Under the pieces are notes generated by a model, which saw only the letters and a list, made by a program, of their open reading frames with translations, was not told the DNA's origin and did no database searches. Positions 54,285 to 64,000 of a DNA stretch of 64,000 nt are shown here, in pieces. Every line of letters starts with the position of its first letter. Position 1 is the first letter of the stretch. Position numbers and translations under genes: made by a program. This DNA is from Pseudomonas sp. CFBP13508 (GTDB taxonomy: Bacteria > Pseudomonadota > Gammaproteobacteria > Pseudomonadales > Pseudomonadaceae): positions 248,001 to 312,000 of the forward strand of contig NZ_QFZZ01000008.1 in the NCBI RefSeq assembly GCF_005233515.1, read 5' to 3'.

Positions 54285-56390
54285 TCAGCCTTGTTTTTTG
54301 GTTACGGATTCGACGATGTGCGACGGAGCCGTATCGTATTTTTTGAATTCCATAGAGTAGCTTGCGCGACCCTGGGACATGGAACGAACGTCGGTCGCAT
54401 AACCGAACATCTCACCCAGTGGAACCTCGGCACGGATAACCTTGCCGGACACTGTGTCTTCCATACCCTGGATCATGCCGCGACGACGGTTAAGGTCGCC
54501 CATCACATCACCCATATAGTCTTCAGGCGTAACAACCTCTACCGCCATGATCGGCTCGAGCAACTCACCACCGCCCTTCTGGGCCAGTTGCTTGGTCGCC
54601 ATGGAAGCAGCCACCTTAAACGCCATCTCGTTGGAGTCGACGTCGTGGTAAGAACCATCGAACACGGTAGCCTTCAGGCCGATCAGCGGATAGCCGGCAA
54701 CAACGCCGTTCTTCATCTGCTCTTCGATACCCTTCTGGATAGCCGGGATGTATTCCTTAGGAACCACACCACCTACAACTTCGTTCACGAATTGCAGACC
54801 TTCCTGACCTTCGTCAGCAGGAGCAAAACGGATCCAGCAGTGACCGAACTGGCCGCGACCACCGGACTGACGAACGAACTTGCCTTCGATTTCACAGTTC
54901 TTCGTGATGCGCTCACGATACGAAACCTGAGGCTTGCCGATGTTGGCTTCGACGTTGAACTCACGGCGCATCCGATCAACCAGGATGTCCAGGTGCAGCT
55001 CGCCCATGCCGGAGATGATCGTCTGACCAGTCTCTTCATCAGTTTTAACGCGGAAAGACGGGTCTTCCTGAGCGAGTTTGCCCAGAGCGATACCCATTTT
55101 TTCCTGGTCATCCTTGGTCTTGGGCTCTACGGCAACCGAAATAACCGGCTCCGGGAAGTCCATGCGAACCAGGATGATTGGCTTGTCAGCGTTGCAGAGG
55201 GTTTCACCAGTGGTGACGTCCTTCATGCCGATCAGGGCCGCGATGTCACCAGCGCGCACTTCCTTGATCTCTTCGCGAGCGTTTGCGTGCATTTGCACCA
55301 TACGACCCACGCGCTCTTTCTTGCCCTTGACCGAGTTGATCACGCCGTCGCCGGAGTTCAACACGCCCGAGTAAACGCGGACGAAGGTCAGGGTACCCAC
55401 GAATGGGTCGGTAGCGATCTTGAACGCCAGAGCCGCAAAAGGCTCGTTGTCGTCTGCATGACGCTCCATCTCTTCTTCCTCGTTATCAGGGTTGGAACCC
55501 TTGATAGCAGGAATGTCGGTCGGAGCAGGCAGGTAGTCGATAACGGCGTCGAGAACCAGGGGAACGCCCTTGTTCTTGAACGAAGAACCGCAAACGGCCA
55601 GAACGATTTCGCCGGCGATAGTACGCTGACGCAAAGCAGCCTTGATCTCTTCGATCGACAGCTCTTCGCCTTCCAGGTACTTGTTCATCAGCTCTTCGTT
55701 GGCTTCGGCAGCAGCTTCAACCATGTTGTTGCGCCACTCTTCAGCCAGCTCTTGCAGCTCGGCAGGAATGTCCTTGCGAACAGGGACCATACCTTTGTCG
55801 GAGTCATTCCAGTAGACAGCTTGCATGTTGATCAGATCGATCTGACCCTGGAAGTTGTCTTCGGAACCGATGGCCAACTGGATCGGCACCGGAGTGTGAC
55901 CCAGACGCTGCTTGATCTGACCGATCACGCGCAGGAAGTTGGCGCCGGCACGGTCCATCTTGTTTACGTAAACAAGACGTGGAACGCCGTATTTGTTGGC
56001 TTGACGCCATACGGTTTCCGACTGCGGCTCAACACCCGAAGTACCGCAGAACACAACGACAGCGCCGTCGAGTACGCGCAGGGAACGTTCAACTTCAATG
56101 GTGAAGTCAACGTGGCCCGGGGTATCGATTACGTTGAAACGGTGCTCGTGAGAGTACTGCTTCTCGGAACCTTTCCAGAAGGCGGTAATGGCAGCAGAAG
56201 TAATGGTAATACCACGCTCCTGCTCCTGAACCATCCAGTCTGTGGTCGCGGCGCCATCATGCACCTCGCCCATTTTGTGACTTTTGCCGGTGTAAAACAG
56301 TACGCGCTCGGTGGTGGTGGTTTTACCAGCATCCACGTGAGCGACGATACCGATGTTACGGTAGCGGCTAATCGGAGTAGTACGAGCCAT
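54285..56390 (-). CDS. fusA: Elongation factor G
   Basis: A 701-residue translocase GTPase. G1 is AHVDAGKTT near residue 17, G3 DTPGHVDFT and G4 [10 protein letters not shown]. Domains II to V follow, with domain IV around [20 protein letters not shown]. The length is standard for the canonical EF-G1. It lies 30 bp after rpsG. Confidence 0.99.
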   Translation of the reverse strand: MARTTPISRYRNIGIVAHVDAGKTTTTERVLFYTGKSHKMGEVHDGAATTDWMVQEQERGITITSAAITAFWKGSEKQYSHEHRFNVIDTPGHVDFTIEVERSLRVLDGAVVVFCGTSGVEPQSETVWRQANKYGVPRLVYVNKMDRAGANFLRVIGQIKQRLGHTPVPIQLAIGSEDNFQGQIDLINMQAVYWNDSDKGMVPVRKDIPAELQELAEEWRNNMVEAAAEANEELMNKYLEGEELSIEEIKAALRQRTIAGEIVLAVCGSSFKNKGVPLVLDAVIDYLPAPTDIPAIKGSNPDNEEEEMERHADDNEPFAALAFKIATDPFVGTLTFVRVYSGVLNSGDGVINSVKGKKERVGRMVQMHANAREEIKEVRAGDIAALIGMKDVTTGETLCNADKPIILVRMDFPEPVISVAVEPKTKDDQEKMGIALGKLAQEDPSFRVKTDEETGQTIISGMGELHLDILVDRMRREFNVEANIGKPQVSYRERITKNCEIEGKFVRQSGGRGQFGHCWIRFAPADEGQEGLQFVNEVVGGVVPKEYIPAIQKGIEEQMKNGVVAGYPLIGLKATVFDGSYHDVDSNEMAFKVAASMATKQLAQKGGGELLEPIMAVEVVTPEDYMGDVMGDLNRRRGMIQGMEDTVSGKVIRAEVPLGEMFGYATDVRSMSQGRASYSMEFKKYDTAPSHIVESVTKKQG

Positions 56391-56420
56391 AAAGCCCTCG
56401 CAAAATTAGTGAAGCTAAAA

Positions 56421-56894
56421 TTAGAAGCGGTAGTGCGAGAAAGCTTTGTTAGCTTCGGCCATACGGTGCACGTCTTCACGCTTCTTAACAGCAGCACCTT
56501 TACCTTCAGCAGCATCCAGCAGTTCGCCAGCCAAACGCAGAGCCATAGACTTCTCGCCGCGCTTACGGGCGAAGTCTACCAACCAGCGCATTGCCAGAGC
56601 GTTACGACGGGAAGGACGAACCTCGACCGGAACCTGGTAAGTAGCACCACCAACGCGGCGCGACTTCACTTCGACCAGCGGAGCGATGGCGTCGAGTGCT
56701 TTTTCGAAGAGTTCCAGGGGATCGGTGCCAGCCTTACGGGCCGCAACGGTTTCCAGGGCACCATAAACGATACGCTCGGCAACGGCTTTCTTGCCGCTTT
56801 CCATAACGTGGTTCATGAATTTGGCGAGGATCTGGCTTCCGTATTTCGGATCGTCCAGAATCTCACGCTTTGCTGCTACGCGACGTCTTGGCAT
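56421..56894 (-). CDS. rpsG: 30S ribosomal protein S7
   Basis: A 157-residue S7, the primary binder of the 16S 3' domain. [20 protein letters not shown] and [20 protein letters not shown] are diagnostic. The C-terminal end [14 protein letters not shown] is typical. It lies 107 bp after rpsL; the gap shows no clear signal apart from an AT-rich stretch near 56970. Confidence 0.99.
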   Translation of the reverse strand: MPRRRVAAKREILDDPKYGSQILAKFMNHVMESGKKAVAERIVYGALETVAARKAGTDPLELFEKALDAIAPLVEVKSRRVGGATYQVPVEVRPSRRNALAMRWLVDFARKRGEKSMALRLAGELLDAAEGKGAAVKKREDVHRMAEANKAFSHYRF

Positions 56895-57001
56895 GATAAG
56901 CCCTCAAGCGGTCTTCAGGTTAGCTCGGGACAGATCCAGAGGATGCGTGCCCGACCTTACTCTTATCGACTCAATAAAATAAAAATCTGCAAAACGGCCG
57001 A

Positions 57002-57373
57002 TTACTTCGGACGCTTGGTACCGTACTTCGAACGACCCTGGTTACGGCCTTTAACGCCGGAAGTATCCAAGGAGCCGCGAACGGTGTGGTAACGAACACC
57101 TGGCAAGTCTTTTACACGACCGCCGCGGATCAGTACCACGCTGTGCTCTTGCAGGTTGTGGCCTTCACCGCCGATGTACGAGGAAACCTCGAAACCGTTG
57201 GTCAGACGCACACGGCATACTTTACGCAGTGCCGAGTTAGGTTTTTTCGGCGTGGTGGTGTACACACGGGTGCACACGCCACGACGTTGCGGGCAGTTCT
57301 GCAGCGCAGGTACGTCGGATTTCTCGACGATACGCTTACGCGGCTGACGTACCAGCTGGTTGATAGTTGCCAT
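57002..57373 (-). CDS. rpsL: 30S ribosomal protein S12
   Basis: A 123-residue S12 at the decoding centre. The loop [20 protein letters not shown] and [20 protein letters not shown] are diagnostic. Lys43 and Lys88, the residues changed in common streptomycin-resistant mutants, are both wild type. It is the first gene of the str operon, preceded by a promoter in the gap after rpoC. Confidence 0.99.
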
Positions 57374-57458
57374 CTACTAGCTCCACTGTTGTCTTGCGAC
57401 GCTATTGTCTTGCAAGAAAAGCAAAATGGCAGGAACGAATTCCCGCCAAATTTAGGGG

Positions 57459-57484
57459 ATCAAGAGTCTAAAGAGGATCTTGAT
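57459..57484 (-). promoter_or_regulatory. Inverted repeat overlapping the rpsL promoter spacer
   Basis: ATCAAGA (57459-57465) and TCTTGAT (57478-57484) are a perfect 7-bp inverted repeat that covers the -10 region and most of the spacer of the str promoter. It could be a binding site or simply coincidence. Confidence 0.3.
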
Positions 57485-57493
57485 TCCAGTCAA
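57465..57493 (-). promoter_or_regulatory. Sigma-70-type promoter of the str operon
   Basis: On the minus strand a -35 TTGACT (57493-57488, 5 of 6) and a -10 TAGACT (57470-57465, 4 of 6) are spaced 17 bp. It lies in the 216-bp gap between rpoC and rpsL, about 90 bp before the rpsL start. No clear terminator follows rpoC, so read-through is also likely. Confidence 0.65.
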
Positions 57494-57589
57494 GGCAAGG
57501 CCCCGACCTCCCCGCCCATCGAACCTTGACTTGATGTCTCGATTCGACGAACGGAGCGACCAGGGCCTCACGCTCGTTTATCGCAGAAC

Positions 57590-61789
<4,200 letters not shown>

Positions 61790-61853
61790 GGCCTTTCCTC
61801 CTGGCGGAGCAGAGAGCGGGCAATCCTGCCCCGCTCTCGATTCGCGTCACGTG

Positions 61854-64000
<2,147 letters not shown>

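Noticed and set aside
54291-57092. A 933-codon plus-strand open frame opposite fusA and rpsG
   Set aside because: It crosses two genuine genes and their gap, has no ribosome binding site and shows no domain; it is an antisense shadow.

Overview
The window is a chromosomal segment of a Pseudomonas, most likely of the P. fluorescens complex. Evidence for this is the GC-rich codon use, the many REP/REPIN palindromes of two families (GTGGGAGCGAGCCTGCTCGC and GTAGGAGCTGCCGAAGGCTG cores), and gene orders that, from memory, match P. aeruginosa: ribE-ribD-nrdR, the zinc-linked DUF2796/ABC/DUF3299 cluster next to oprG, and rpoB-rpoC-rpsL through rplQ-katA-ferritin with uvrA and ssb alongside. No transposase, prophage, CRISPR array, tRNA or rRNA was seen.

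Layout. Bases 1-2152 carry leftward riboflavin genes and nrdR (ribE runs off the left edge). Bases 2281-5568 hold a lipoprotein, a methyltransferase, a CnoX-type thioredoxin-TPR cochaperone and two unrecognised small proteins. Bases 5678-9888 are a zinc-linked cluster (His-rich ZrgA-like protein, MacB/LolD-type ABC transporter, DUF3299 protein) followed by oprG with an Anr-like site. Two leftward sugar-nucleotide enzymes follow (10246-12055), then the long helicase lhr (12332-16618), a leftward MscS-family channel (16733-18835), and a tightly coupled rightward operon DUF72 / EEP phosphodiesterase / cardiolipin synthase B / YbhN-like membrane protein (19180-23154). A leftward DUF3182-hydrolase pair (23251-25108) and a divergent GlxA-type regulator / cysteine hydrolase pair (25386-27043) come next.

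Bases 27187-31751 hold the most interesting accessory system: a six-gene operon YjfI-like, PspA, DUF2491, DUF350, DUF1190 and glutathionylspermidine-synthase-like ATP-grasp, equivalent in order to E. coli yjfIJKLMC. It sits behind a promoter region with two CACGCGTG palindromes. Its makeup suggests envelope protection by a PspA scaffold together with a predicted peptide- or polyamine-ligating enzyme; the substrate is unknown.

The right half (31.9-64 kb) is housekeeping: MFS transporter-ssb, divergent uvrA, a ferritin lacking the bacterioferritin haem methionine, katA, then the complete leftward alpha, spc, S10 and str operons and rpoC with partial rpoB. Good sigma-70-type promoters are visible before rpsL, rpsJ and rpsM, and factor-independent terminators after tuf, rplQ, katA and uvrA/ferritin. 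REP-like repeats occur only left of about 31.8 kb; none was seen in the ribosomal half.
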